Assembly: GCA_025531455.1 (NCBI GenBank)
Contig: JAMYHL010000073.1
Coordinates: 142,279 to 206,278, forward strand
Reading direction: 5' to 3'
Length of the DNA: 64,000 bases
Source: Apiotrichum sp. Y4204
Lineage: Eukaryota; Basidiomycota; Tremellomycetes; Trichosporonales; Trichosporonaceae
Shown here: one piece after another, positions 38,205 through 48,943 of the stretch
Position numbering within the stretch: position 1 is the first letter of the stretch
How the letters are laid out: each line of letters opens with the position of its first letter
Notes under the pieces: model-generated
What the model was told of the DNA's origin: nothing
The model's database searches: none
The model's input: the letters and a program-made list of their open reading frames with translations, nothing else
Position numbers and translations under genes: made by a program

Positions 38205-39386
38205 ATGGCGCTTCTTACGGAGGAGGAGCGCGAGATTGACCCGTATGATGCCCTGGGCATCGAGTCTTCGGCAACGGAGAAGGAGGTCAAAAGGGCGTAT
38301 AGGAAAAAGGCATTGACATGCCATCCAGACAAGGTACGTGAACATCTTCTTCCTGCCGTACTGCCACACCGTGCTGACCGACAGCACCCTGGGCCGGAGG
38401 CGGCCGCAATTTTCCACATTATATCGCTCTCTCTCGCGATCCTCACCGACCCCGCGAAGCGCAACTTCATCGACACGAAGTTGCAGCAGAGCCGGGCCGC
38501 GGCGGCTCGCCGTGCCGAGATGGACGCGAAGCGAAAAGCGGGCGTGGAGGACCTCATGCGGAGAGAAGAGGAAGCAAAACGCGCTCGTACCGAGGCCGTC
38601 AAACACCGAAGAGCAGCAGCCGACGAGGAAGCCGTTCGTGATGCCGGTCGAAGGATGGTCGAGGAAGCGCGCTTGCGTGCCACAGCTGCGGCGGCTGCCA
38701 AACAAACACCGGAACCTCAAGGGCGAGAGAACGCTCCAGCAAAGCCAAAACCGCCGCCTATCGGTCCCTTAGATCTCACTCTCACCATTCAGCTCTCCCC
38801 GAATACGTCGCTTGGAACCGAAGAAGCGCTCGCGTCCACTCTCGCACGCTATGGTGCCGTGTCCGACATTGTTATCCTTCCCGCCAAGATGAAGGAAGGT
38901 CAGAAGAATCGGGGACCGCGCGCCGTCGTTGAGTTTGCCCCAGGGAATTGGGGTGGATGCTGGGCATGCCTTCGCGACAATTCCCGTGATCACGCTGAGC
39001 GAGGAGTCCCAATTGAGAAGGGCGCGAAGGCTAAGTGGGCGCAGGGGGAGCCTGAGTGGCTTGCGTGGGCGGAAAAGTATGCTTCCCCGTCTGAGCAACC
39101 CCCAACCAGTGCAGCTCCAGCCGCACCATCCGGCCCGCCTGCGTCCACTCCGCCGTCCGTGGCCTCTGCCAAGAGTCGTCCGGCTTCTGCGTCAAACCCG
39201 TTCGCGTCCTGTAATTTGTCGTCCGCGCCATCGTTTTTCTCTGTGCCTGACTTTGGCTCCAAGTCATCTGAAGAAACAGCTCTTAAGTCGGCATTCGAAA
39301 GCGCAACTCTCCTTCGGATGCGCCAAAAGGAAAGGGAACGGTTAGAAGAACAGATAAGGAGGCAAGAGGAGGAGGAAGCAGCATAG
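38205..39386 (+). CDS. J-domain protein with RRM-like region (DNAJC17/Cwf23-like)
   Basis: Likely Hsp70 co-chaperone acting on the spliceosome, by analogy with S. pombe Cwf23 and human DNAJC17. Exons 38205-38333 and 38385-39386; 376 aa. The J domain (about 11-70) begins DPYDALGIESSATEKEVKRA and keeps the HPD motif, with the 51-nt intron falling right after HPDK. A long basic/acidic helix rich in Arg, Glu and Ala follows (about 75-165). Then comes an RRM-like segment (LDLTLTIQLSPNTSL to AVVEF, about 180-250) and a Ser/Pro/Ala linker. A final charged coiled coil ends in RMRQKERERLEEQIRRQEEE. The intron length is a multiple of three and has no stop, so retention adds 17 residues next to HPD. The ATG at 38205 is chosen because upstream frame sequence is not conserved-looking. 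Confidence 0.85.
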   Translation: MALLTEEEREIDPYDALGIESSATEKEVKRAYRKKALTCHPDKVREHLLPAVLPHRADRQHPGPEAAAIFHIISLSLAILTDPAKRNFIDTKLQQSRAAAARRAEMDAKRKAGVEDLMRREEEAKRARTEAVKHRRAAADEEAVRDAGRRMVEEARLRATAAAAAKQTPEPQGRENAPAKPKPPPIGPLDLTLTIQLSPNTSLGTEEALASTLARYGAVSDIVILPAKMKEGQKNRGPRAVVEFAPGNWGGCWACLRDNSRDHAERGVPIEKGAKAKWAQGEPEWLAWAEKYASPSEQPPTSAAPAAPSGPPASTPPSVASAKSRPASASNPFASCNLSSAPSFFSVPDFGSKSSEETALKSAFESATLLRMRQKERERLEEQIRRQEEEEAA

Positions 39387-39665
39387 AATGTTGTATCGTT
39401 ATGTAAAGTGAGCTTGTTCATTGCTCTCCTTTGGCACTCGGAGTATGCTTCATTTCTTCACGCGGATTAATCGTGGTTCAAGGATCCGCTGCTACACTGT
39501 CCATTAGACGTGGTCCCAATGCACGTTAACATTGTACAAATACAGTACATAATAACAGACTCGGTCTTCGCTTTCCGCACCCTGGATGCCTTCCTCCCAA
39601 AATCTCGCGAGTCCAGTATGCAGACAGGGAAGTGCGACGACTCAGACTCTCCACTCGTGTATCGA

Positions 39666-40589
39666 CTATAGGAACCTTACGCCATCACCTTCACCATCTC
39701 TAAGAACCTGTGCTTTCCCACGTCTGACCAGCGTATCAAGGGCACGGCGAAGAAGAGCATCGGGCAAACTCCGGAACTCTGAATGTCAGAAATGTACCCC
39801 GCGAACGAGTTCCGTCACACCTGTTGTATGGCTCAAATCGCCATCGGTAATCTCGTAAAAGGTCATGATCGTTCCCACTAGCCCGTTGTCTGATACCTAA
39901 TGGTTAACGTGTGTTCATGGTGTCCGATATCACCAGTTGGTGACTCACCCAGTCATAGATGATTTGGCCCCACTCGTCAGGTTTCCGCCAGTATAACAGA
40001 TAGCTCGTATTCTGTTTCGGTGGGTCAGGTGACGCCGTCCCTGCGAAGTTAGCTTGATGTGCTAGACTATGACTCCGAACAACGAGCGGCTTTGTGAAGA
40101 CAGACGCAACGCACCTTCATGCACCATATGTCCCATAACCTCCTTGAGGGCTGGCGGAAGAAGCCGTCCTGACATTAGTAAAGCAATAGGGGGATAAATA
40201 ACAATGGGCTGCCGCTCGCAGTCCTCATTACCGCCCACATGGTTCAGACAAAGGAGGTCAGCCACCTGTACTCACGGCCAATTGCCTTGTTACAAAACAC
40301 TTCTCCCGCATCGTTACTGTCGGTATTGACAGTAAACACACGTTCATTTCGCGCCCAGGTGAGAATAAGTTCTGACCAGAGTTTGAGCTGATGTGCATGG
40401 GTTGTCGGATTCGGCTGAAGCCTTATCATTAGTCCACAAATCCAGGTCGAGAAGCCGGGTTGAAGACCAGAGAAGATCCTAAGCCAACGCTCTTACTCAC
40501 GTGAAGAATGGAGGAAACGACCATATTGCGGGAAAAACAAACCCACTCGGCGACGTTGTCGGTTTCAACACCGTCTTGGGTGTAGACAT
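39666..40589 (-). CDS. VPS25: VPS25, ESCRT-II subunit
   Basis: Component of ESCRT-II, which acts in sorting ubiquitinated cargo into multivesicular bodies on endosomes. Six exons on the minus strand: 40501-40589, 40276-40421, 40115-40168, 39949-40040, 39821-39896, 39666-39778; 189 aa, close to the usual length. Diagnostic blocks: WSFPPFFTLQPNPTTHAHQL, LWSELILTWARN, FTVNTDSNDAGEVF, AIGRRLLPPALKEVMGHM, YLLYWRKPDEWGQIIYDWV, TIMTFYEIT and the second winged helix with LPDALLRRALDTLVRRGKAQ. The C terminus is DGEGDGVRFL. Five introns of 42-107 nt cut this small gene. The 42-nt last intron (39779-39820) was chosen because it alone restores the frame of the C-terminal helix. It is convergent with the J-protein gene (279 bp apart). 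Confidence 0.93.
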
Positions 40590-41052
40590 GGCGATGGCGG
40601 ACTGCGATTGGAGTGATGGAGTGAACGCAAGTTGGGAGAAAGCATTCGATGGTCAAAACAGCCGCGGTTTAGGCCCAATGCCTCTACACCTCATAGATGA
40701 CGACACGTTCGGAGTATGCATGCATCTCCGTGGAGAAGGTCACTGGCCCGCAAACCCAACCGAACCCACACGCCTGTCGCGCCCTCGCGCTTCTGTCCGA
40801 CACACGCGCACAAGTCAAACCCACGTTATAAGTCACGAATTAACACCAACCACACCACCCATCTTTGCACCGAGAAACGTTCGGGGATCAGGTATTGAAC
40901 GTTGCCCATACCCTCCCAACGGCAACAACTTAGTCTTTCAGAGCTTCGGGAGAGCTCCTGGATGAGACCTCAAAGTATACCCGATCGTCTGGCTTGTTCC
41001 CCTTTCATCGCTCTCGAGTCCGATCCCTCGACAGGGCTCTGATTCTCGCGCC
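40590..41052. promoter_or_regulatory. Divergent promoter between VPS25 and the C2H2 gene
   Basis: 463 bp between opposite start codons. No TATA box is evident. It contains CA- and C-rich stretches at 40790-40870 on the plus strand. Confidence 0.45.
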
Positions 41053-41790
41053 ATGTCCCAAACCTTCTACTGTCGCTGGGACTTCTGCCCACGCATTTTC
41101 AACTCCGTCTCATCGCTGCGCGACCACTTCGTAAACGACCACATTCCAACCGAGAGGGCGGTCTACGTGCCGGCGCATAAGCGCCGCCGTCGCGAGGACG
41201 GTGGGTGGGAAACGGTCGCCGATATCTCGGACCTGTCCATTCCGGCCAATGTCTCGATCAACATGACCACCATTACCACATCTTCTTCGAACCGATCCTC
41301 GGACCCATCGTTCGCGGTCCCCTCTCTCCCTGCCTCATTCCAATACACACAGGAGCTAGGTCTGCCTGGCGCGCCGCTCGGCAGCACGGGCATCCTCGGG
41401 GATGAGGCGGTCGGTGTCGATTATGATGCATTCCTGCGCTCCCCGTCGCCTGTTACTTCGTCCTTTCCCGTACAATCCACTCCGCTCTCTCAGGTGCCTC
41501 CTGATTCGCAGCAACCCACCAACCCCGAGCTGGAAGACCCTTCAGCGTCTCAGCATCCATCGACCGATTCATCGGCCCAACACGTCTCTCCCGCACGAGG
41601 CGTCTTCGCGACCCAGGTGATACCCCCGCCGTCGGGCACACCGTCGTCGCAACGAACTACAAGTACAGGCAACAACGGCTCTCCGGCCAACATACAAATA
41701 GCGTTCGGCTCGGCTGCATCTGGTGCCGCGGGCACACCGGCGAGGAGGATCTCTGCGAGTGGTTTTAGCTGGGGAATGAGCGAGAAGTAG
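41053..41790 (+). CDS. Single C2H2 zinc-finger protein, function unknown
   Basis: Intronless, 245 aa. The only ordered region is at the N terminus: one C2H2-like finger (residues 7-30) with spacing C-x4-C-x12-H-x4-H in YCRWDFCPRIF and LRDHFVNDH. A basic patch KRRRR follows at about 43-47 and could be an NLS. The remaining 190 residues are Ser/Thr/Pro-rich and probably disordered, like an activation or interaction region. The gene shares its promoter region with VPS25 and ends 347 bp from the convergent nucleotidyltransferase-like gene. I do not recognise a named orthologue. A DNA- or RNA-binding role is only inferred from the finger. Confidence 0.75.
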   Translation: MSQTFYCRWDFCPRIFNSVSSLRDHFVNDHIPTERAVYVPAHKRRRREDGGWETVADISDLSIPANVSINMTTITTSSSNRSSDPSFAVPSLPASFQYTQELGLPGAPLGSTGILGDEAVGVDYDAFLRSPSPVTSSFPVQSTPLSQVPPDSQQPTNPELEDPSASQHPSTDSSAQHVSPARGVFATQVIPPPSGTPSSQRTTSTGNNGSPANIQIAFGSAASGAAGTPARRISASGFSWGMSEK

Positions 41791-42137
41791 AGACCGCCGC
41801 AAAATGACAGTATAGGTGTAGCTGTCCTGGTTGCTCGTAGATTAACCTTGCTTGGGTAAAAAGTGCCTTCCGCCTTCAAAAACGGCGACGCGACAAGGGC
41901 AACACTGTTCAGTTTAGTTCACAGACATTCATAGCGCATATGTATAGTAGTATCATGGCACAGGTTCGCAGCGCTGGTGCGCACTGCTGAAAGCTGAGGG
42001 GCAGATGTTGATGATATTGATTCTCGGATAGTATTATCGGATCTGGGGGCCCGAGCGTTGGGCAGGTAGCTCGAAGATACAGTAGTCGGGTGCCATCGAC
42101 GATCGACCAAGCCCCCACTGAAAACACGCTTTTCAAG
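41791..42137. other. Convergent 3' flank
   Basis: 347 bp between two gene ends. Nothing else is seen apart from AT-rich stretches suited to polyadenylation. Confidence 0.5.
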
Positions 42138-44957
42138 CTAGGCGATCACGCAGCTGTCCCTCTTTCCCGCCCCCTTGCCTTTGTCCTTCTTGCCAACGAT
42201 AGACCGCTTGGTCTCCGAGGCCTGGCGAGTGGGGGTGATCGCGGGGCTGGGGGTCGAGGCGACATCTTTGTCGTCCTTGGGAGACTCGGGAGTCGCATTC
42301 GGGGTCTGGGGCAGGGGGTCTGATGAAGATCCAGAGGTCCGTTCCGCGACCTGGCCGATAACTTCCTGCTGATCCTGCTGATGGGTAGTTGCTTCCTGTT
42401 CGATCTTGGACGGAGCTGAGGATTCTTGAGGCTGAGCGGCAGATCCCTCTGGATCAGGGGTAGAGTCGTCTGTGCAAGAGGCGGGGGTACCGGGGACTGG
42501 AACGCTATCCGCGCCAGATCCAACGCGGCCGGTGCGGAGCACGTCCGGTGCGTCTGCGCCAACAGTCTGAACAGAAGAGGGGGTATCGACAGTAGTGGTC
42601 TCTGGCGAGTGAGGCAGCCGTTCAGTCGGGCAGGAGTCCACCTCCGCGGGAGGCGCAGGGCCATCGGCAATGGACGCGACGTGTGGAGCGTCTTGAACAA
42701 CGATGGCGTCCCGAGGGCCGCTTGAAGGCGTAGGTGGCAGCAAGGGAGTGGTTTCGTGGATAGACTCGACCCCCACATCAGGAGAGTTGTCGATAGCGGT
42801 TTGAGGAGCAGCTTCGTCAACGGAAACCTGAACGACTTCGACTACAGGAGGAATGTCATCGGCCATTCCAGCCTCTGTAGCCTCAACATTGACCGGGACG
42901 TTCTGCGGGCTTGCGGGCTTGACAGGCGAGACTGGAGTGTTCGGAGACTCATCGTTAAGGTCAAAGTCGTTGGTGGGGCAGTCTTTCACAAAATCGGGCG
43001 TCGACTCCACGACTAGCGGGGGAGTGCTAGCCATGACGGGCGCAATCGCACCTTCGATACGTGAATCCACAATAGCGTTGCAGGTCGCTTCATCGACAAC
43101 GCCCTGCCTCTCAGGAGGGATGTGGGCAGGCGATGGAACCGGAGTTGCTTCGACTTCCATAGAAGCTTTATCTCCGAGGGCGGGGGTCTCCTCCGTCATG
43201 GCCGTCATCTTCATTGAATCCTGGACAAGTCGGGCCGCGCTGTGTTGAGGACTCGAAGGGGTGGCGCTGTTATTGGTCGAGTTTGGCCCCGCTGGATTGT
43301 TGAGGACGATATCGTCGAGTTCTTCAATGTTCGTATCTTGCGTAGGAGGTAGAGTCAAGACAATCAAGTCTGCTTCACCCGTCCTCTTCACAGAAGACGC
43401 TGACTCGGTGGCAAGCGTGGCTTCAGTCGTATGTGACGCTGGGGCGCTATCGCCGGTCGTGTTGGCAACCGTTTCCTCGCCAGGGTTCTGCTGCTCTTGC
43501 CTCGCCTTCTCGCGTTTGCGGCGCTCACTGCGCTCACTTATCTGCTGCGCAAGGAGGTCACGCTCGCGGATCAGCGTGTCCAACTGGGCGTTATAGGAAT
43601 TCATCTTGCCCCAGTACTCGAGCACCGCTTTCTCCGCATTGGTCAGGGGCGCCGGAGTGGGGTCAGACTGGCTGCTGACGCTACCGCTGGTGGATGACGC
43701 GGTCGTGCACGTTGATGAACGCGACATTGACGGAGAATGCGTCTTGTTACTCTTGATGTCATCCCCTTCGTCTTTCAGAACTTCGGATCTGTCGTCGGGC
43801 TTCTCCCAGCCGTTACTACGGAGCCACGCGCCAAATTCGTCCAGGATGACCATACGATGGCTCTTGCTGCGACTACTGGGTCCACGGTTTGCCAATAGCT
43901 TGAGAGCGAGCTCACCGCGAGATCCGGGGCGGACGGTCGCGAGCCAGCGAAACAGATCTTGAGTCGTCGCAAATGTCGTGTCTTTCCAAGCACCGTAGTC
44001 GAGGCCGAGCCACTCACACACCGCATCTGGATCGGTGCTGAGCACCACATCGATTTTCTTGTACGATGTGAAGGGGCGCGTGCGGAGGATGACACACGGC
44101 ATCTGAAGGCACACACCATGCAGGCCGGTAGCGCGGCGGACATAGTGCGAGAAGAGAAGGCCCATCATTCCGTACGACTGGGAAAAGGCCGCGAAGGGCA
44201 CGGCCGTGGAGGGACAGAGTATAAGATCAACCTGGTAGAAAGGCGCATGGTCCTGTGGAGCCGTGAGAGAGCTGGAGGACTCGGTCTGTGGAGAAGACGA
44301 CGGTGGAGCGTTCGTAGCCTCGTCATGATCTCCCGTAGTTGGAGACCCTGGCGTCTTGATGGGAGTCGATGGGGGTGGGATCGTACCAGAGGACGTGTTG
44401 GAGACGGTTTCGTCGTTGTTGATCGTCGCCCTCGTATGGACGGTGCTAGTCAAGGTCACACAGGACTCGTCTGTCGTACGCTGTCCGGAGATCGCTTCAG
44501 TGACTTCTGTGACTGCGACGAGTGAGGGTGATTCGGGAATTTCGACTGCGTCCCCGAGCTCGCAAGCATCAAGCACTCCGACGGGGACAGCGACGCTGAG
44601 CTCTTGACCCGAGCGCAACCACCGGGTTCCGCCAAGCGCTGCAGCAAGTGCTGTGCACCAGCGGTCAACCTCCTCCTTGGGCGAATCGAGCGTGATGTCT
44701 GCTTTCAAAAGATCGATCCCCTCAGAAGCAGCGTCGCCCACGTCGCCCGCGGAACCGCCCTTTCCAGGTGCGATGCCGATGCCGTTCCAGCCGCAGACAA
44801 GGTCGAGGTCGCCGTGTGAACTCTTGCTGGCCAGATAGGGAACGGCGGCGATGGGATCCAGAACGTTTTTGAGGCGAGAGCGCACATATGAAGTGAGCGC
44901 CGTGTGCTCTGCACTCGTGAGACGCGCGGCTGGGGTCTTGAACGTGTTACCACCCAT
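42138..44957 (-). CDS. Nucleotidyltransferase-like protein with C-terminal CaaX box
   Basis: Intronless, 939 aa, function unknown. Residues about 15-75 contain VPYLASKSSHGDLDLVCGW, resembling the acidic GDxD motif of nucleotidyltransferase-fold proteins. A second ordered block at about 245-420 (FYQVDLILCPSTAVPFAAF, SYGMMGLLFSHYVRR, VLSTDPDAVCEWLGLDYGAW, QDLFRWLATVRPG) fits the rest of that fold in a family of fungal proteins. The two blocks are split by a Ser/Thr-rich insert. A helical segment AEKAVLEYWGKMNSYNAQLD lies near 470. About 400 residues of acidic, Pro/Thr-rich sequence then lead to a basic tail KKDKGKGAGKRDS and the terminal CVIA, a canonical farnesylation signal. A TATATA lies 76 nt upstream of the ATG. 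Enzymatic activity is unproven; membrane attachment is inferred. Confidence 0.8.
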   Translation of the reverse strand: MGGNTFKTPAARLTSAEHTALTSYVRSRLKNVLDPIAAVPYLASKSSHGDLDLVCGWNGIGIAPGKGGSAGDVGDAASEGIDLLKADITLDSPKEEVDRWCTALAAALGGTRWLRSGQELSVAVPVGVLDACELGDAVEIPESPSLVAVTEVTEAISGQRTTDESCVTLTSTVHTRATINNDETVSNTSSGTIPPPSTPIKTPGSPTTGDHDEATNAPPSSSPQTESSSSLTAPQDHAPFYQVDLILCPSTAVPFAAFSQSYGMMGLLFSHYVRRATGLHGVCLQMPCVILRTRPFTSYKKIDVVLSTDPDAVCEWLGLDYGAWKDTTFATTQDLFRWLATVRPGSRGELALKLLANRGPSSRSKSHRMVILDEFGAWLRSNGWEKPDDRSEVLKDEGDDIKSNKTHSPSMSRSSTCTTASSTSGSVSSQSDPTPAPLTNAEKAVLEYWGKMNSYNAQLDTLIRERDLLAQQISERSERRKREKARQEQQNPGEETVANTTGDSAPASHTTEATLATESASSVKRTGEADLIVLTLPPTQDTNIEELDDIVLNNPAGPNSTNNSATPSSPQHSAARLVQDSMKMTAMTEETPALGDKASMEVEATPVPSPAHIPPERQGVVDEATCNAIVDSRIEGAIAPVMASTPPLVVESTPDFVKDCPTNDFDLNDESPNTPVSPVKPASPQNVPVNVEATEAGMADDIPPVVEVVQVSVDEAAPQTAIDNSPDVGVESIHETTPLLPPTPSSGPRDAIVVQDAPHVASIADGPAPPAEVDSCPTERLPHSPETTTVDTPSSVQTVGADAPDVLRTGRVGSGADSVPVPGTPASCTDDSTPDPEGSAAQPQESSAPSKIEQEATTHQQDQQEVIGQVAERTSGSSSDPLPQTPNATPESPKDDKDVASTPSPAITPTRQASETKRSIVGKKDKGKGAGKRDSCVIA

Positions 44958-45724
44958 GTGAAAGGTTACCTTGCAAGAAATGCGTATGAGATGGATGATA
45001 AAACAAGAGGTGAGAACAAAGGAGGGTCAGCCTATATAGCAAGAGATGGGGCGTGGGGAAGGAGTGGATAGGCGGTATCAGAATCGGGCTTGAGGGCGGA
45101 GCCTCCAATGTATTCCTTTTGATCTCAGCGCCTCGCCGATGCAATATGTGTGTGTATGTGTGAGCCAGGTTAAGACAAAGAATGGAAGTCATTGTCAGAT
45201 CAATGTCGTGCATCGGAGCGGGGGCGCCAATGCGGTTCTGCGATGCGTTTTGTTCATCTCCGAGCACGAATCCATAATGGCCTCCTGATCGTCCAGGCCT
45301 GAGAGCCGACTCAACGATGGTGAAGATTGATTTCTGTTTGCCACTGGCCCCTGCTGGGAAGCGACTCGGGATTCCGAATTCGAGTCAATCCGTTAACATC
45401 GAGGTTCCAACGACACAGCGTGGAAACGAGCCGCGAACATCATATTCCCACTCCGTGTTAGACCTGGGCCATGGAGAACCGTGCAATATTTCACTCATAC
45501 GTACACGCGATGCATGCTCCACCGCAAAGAACTAACGACAAGGGACAGGAGGTTTATGCTGGCGGACGGGCAGGGAAGCTGTGTGTGTTAGTGTGTCCAT
45601 TCAGAGTTTCAGAGCAGATGCAGGCCATGTTGCCCATGGCCTGTCAGTCGTCACCCAAACACAATCTTCTATCTTTCCTTCGCCTCACTGCGGCTCTAAC
45701 GATCCGATCCTCGCTCGCCTTTAC
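44958..45724. other. Spacer between the CaaX gene and SmB
   Basis: Contains the promoter of the CaaX-protein gene (next to 44958) and the 3' flank of SmB. No coding frame is convincing. Confidence 0.5.
45033..45038 (-). promoter_or_regulatory. TATA box of the CaaX-protein gene
   Basis: TATATA on the minus strand, 76-81 nt upstream of the ATG at 44957, in an otherwise purine-rich stretch. Confidence 0.5.
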
Positions 45725-46665
45725 TCACCCAGGAGGGAATCCAGCAGGCGGCCGGAATCCAGGGGGCATCCCCGGTGGAGGCATTCCCGGGGGCATGCCC
45801 GCCGGGAATCCAGGAGGCATACCAGGAGGAGGGGGCATTCCCGGAGGGAAACCGGGTGGTGGACGGGCGTATGGCATGGGCCGGGCAGCCATTGCGGGCG
45901 CGCCGGCACCAAGAGGCATTCCGCGGCCTGCGGGAACACCTTGTCCAGGACCCGGTGCAATACCTGGCCCATCCGCAACAACGGGAGGGGGGCCCTCGAC
46001 AGAAACGGAGACAACAGTTTCACCACGCAGAATGACAAGGCCAAGAGTGCGCTTCTGTTGCACCGTCGGGGCAGGCTCTCCTGCGGGGTGGTCCTTGCCC
46101 TTCTTGCCCTGCGACGTTAGCCAATGTTGCGGCGGACAGGTCAGATGGGCCCAGGTGTATGCCGACTGTGCCATTGAGGCGCCATGATTGTAGCAGTTTT
46201 GAGCCTGTCGCCACACGACGGATTCACGCGAACAGCCTTGCGTCTTCCTCATTACAGTGATTACCCACCTTGACAGTCCTAAACTCCTCGCATTCGGCAA
46301 GCACAAAGTTCATGTGCTTGTCATACGCCAGCATCTGGCCCACGAGCGCGCGACCATCGTTCCTGAGTTGTTAGTAACCAGACGGTTACAGCCCTTGCTG
46401 GATGCCTTTCAATGCCTTTCGAACTTACAAAGTAACTTTGAGACGGTAGTGCAACAGCGTCACCATCTTCGAGTGCTTGGCCTTAGGGGGCGGCTGAGAC
46501 GTCAGTTGGTTTATTTGGCAGTAGTTGTAAACGGTGGATGGAGGGTATGTTTATCGCCGTCCAAGATTGTTTACACATGCCACCCAGTCGCGTGCGGAAT
46601 GTCGCGCCAAACGTCACGCTGCACAAAGCAGCATCCACGTCGCGTGTAGTCTCCAAACGTACCAT
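45725..46665 (-). CDS. SMB1: Small nuclear ribonucleoprotein SmB
   Basis: Core Sm ring protein of U1, U2, U4 and U5 snRNPs. Four exons on the minus strand: 46663-46665 (the ATG alone), 46429-46493, 46269-46362, 45725-46108; 181 aa. Sm1 motif: SKMVTLLHYRLKVTLNDGR, LVGQMLAYDKHMNFVLAECEEF. Sm2 motif: KRTLGLVILRGETVVSVSV followed by EGPPP, diagnostic for SmB. The C-terminal tail is Pro/Gly/Met-rich (repeats like GMPPGFP), as in other SmB proteins. Introns 1 and 3 are long for this window (169 and 160 nt). The first exon carries only the start codon, ATG directly followed by GTACGT. The TGA stop overlaps a perfect donor (GGGTGAGT), leaving an alternative spliced tail possible. Confidence 0.9.
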
Positions 46666-48943
46666 GTTGTCTAAATTCCTCTCGTTTGACTGAAGCTAAC
46701 GGTGATTATACAGCGTGCGCGCTGTAAATTGTGGGTAACGGGATGAAGGCGACCTGTGACAGTCGTCTCTCGAAATGAGGGATGATCCTTGCTCCTTCTC
46801 GCGTCAGGGAAAGATCGAACGCTGTCCTGCACGCGCAAGCCGTCAAATTGCAACGATGGCCTGGGATGAGTCCTAGTTATTGAGACGCGCGTCAAAGTCG
46901 AGGATCGGTGCGTCTGTGACAGTGTCGATGCCGAGCGAAGTTGATGGATGTCGATATGATGATGGCGGATGGAGGCATGGCATGGACCGACAAAGGACAC
47001 CAAACAATTAATTACACCACGACTGGAGCGGGCAGGGAGGTCAGCGTGGCGGATTTTTCGGTAATTGGCGAGTGTGGCACTCTGTCAAAAGTGAAAAGAA
47101 CCCCCCCGGCCCTCCCGTCGCGGATTTGAAGCGGATCACCAGGATCAGCGGATTTCCCTTCCTATCTTCTGAACGGGTGTCGATCTGTGGATCTGTGGTG
47201 TGGGATCGAGAGCTCTGTGATGCTTGTCATGATCTGTCGATATGATCCATATGTTTGGCACTGTCTTGATCGGATTGGGCAACATGCTTTCAGCTCTGCA
47301 GGCCTGCAGGCAGGGTGCAGCACGTACAGTCACCAAGTCAAGTTCACCGAGTGATCAAGAAAGGCAAGTCAACTGTACTGTATGCTATGTGTTGCGCAGA
47401 ACCCTGCGATCCCTGCGTGTTTGGTGACAGGCCACGACAGGTGCTGAGAAGAAGTTCAAGAAACATGTCTTAAGACGTCGAGAGGTCACGCAAACTTCTA
47501 CTGTCTATACTGTACGGTCCACTGCCTCACATGCTTCACATGCAACCACAGACGGTGCACAGTTGACTCGGCCCACACGCGGGTCTCATGTCTCTCAGAT
47601 CTCAGAGGTTCGTTCAGGCACAATATGGCATTGGACATTACCAAGTACGGCAATGGTCTCTACTCCGTCCGTACCATAGCCGGGTCCCCATCTCCTTCAG
47701 CTTGCTTAAACGCTGAGCCCAGCCCTTCTTTCATGTCACTAGTCCTAATGTCCTGGCTACGGTTACGCAAAGTTGCATGCAAGGTAGTGCCTTCTACCAC
47801 TACTGCGGCACGAGACCGACTTTCTCCTCATTGGACATTCCGCTTATCGGAGGTGATTTGTGTCTGTATTCATAAAGAATCACCATTGCGTCATGCTAAA
47901 CTCTGGGGTAATCTACGCTGGGTCGTGTATTAATGATTTTCGGATCGCTATTTGCTGGGGTATTTTTATCAATTTCACCAAGGGCTCTTTCTCAAGTTCT
48001 TATCAGTAGTATGGAATTGATGCCCAAGCCATGCAATGAGTAATGACGGGCTCTTTCTTGTGCCTCAAAAGTCGATCCGAACGCTGGACAAGGGGCCAGC
48101 AACTTACTTTGATCTTTGGCCACCCACCTCTCAAGCCTCCACCACCTTATACGACACACGCTCGCGCTCATCCTAGCTTCCTAGCCTCCTCAACGTCCAC
48201 GCCCCACGAACGCAAACACAAACACACAGCAACCGTGCGGGACAACATTTCGTCGCAGATAGAGAATCGCTCGAGCCTCCATCCCCGAAACGCCGCGGCG
48301 CGTCCCATTCCACATCAAACCCGGGAAGCACAAGGCCCACCCGGTTTCCGAGTGTGGATCCGCGCTGGGGCCACCGCAGTTTGCCCAACGATTTACTGTG
48401 GGATAGCGACGAGGGAGGGCACGAGAATTAGGAAGAAGGGAGTTGAGAATTGAGCCACACAAGACGCGCAAGCCACGAGCCACGCATTCGCCGTGCTCTC
48501 GGCGACAAACGCGAGCAAGCGCAGACGATCAGGCGACGTCAAACATTCCTCCCAGTCCACTTGGCGTTTCCAGTGTGCCCTACACGAACAGTGACACACG
48601 GCGTGCGTTATTGTGCCCCCGCCGCGTTTTGCCGCGTTTTGTCCGCCGCTTTCACTCCCCACTCTTGCACTCACATCCTCCTCGACACCTCGAGCACCTT
48701 ACCACACACAGGCTGCGAAGAGGGTACAACTGTGTAACCAAGCCGCCGAGAAGCGTGTCAGGTTGACCTATCTATAACCCCTTTCCCTTCATCACTCAGA
48801 CCGTCTCGTGTTCTCTACAGGCGTTGGTGAGCCAGACAATCGTCTGCTCCCCCCTTTGGTGATCGTCTTCTTGAAACTTTCTCTCACGTTCAACGCAATC
48901 ACTCGTCTACGATCTTCTTATAACTATCTGGGCATACGGAGCC
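46666..48943. other. 2.3 kb divergent region between SmB and the second Zn2Cys6 gene
   Basis: No domain-bearing frame. The 800 bp before 48944 are pyrimidine- and CA-rich, consistent with a promoter and long leader for the regulator. The part beside SmB shows nothing distinctive. Confidence 0.5.

Noticed and set aside
43000..44700. Plus-strand frames of 110-190 codons opposite the CaaX-protein gene
   Set aside because: Antisense shadows of a single long minus frame that has coherent motifs and a TATA box.
45471..46187. 238-codon plus frame rich in Gly and Pro
   Set aside because: Antisense of the SmB Pro/Gly tail; the SmB frame has clear Sm motifs.
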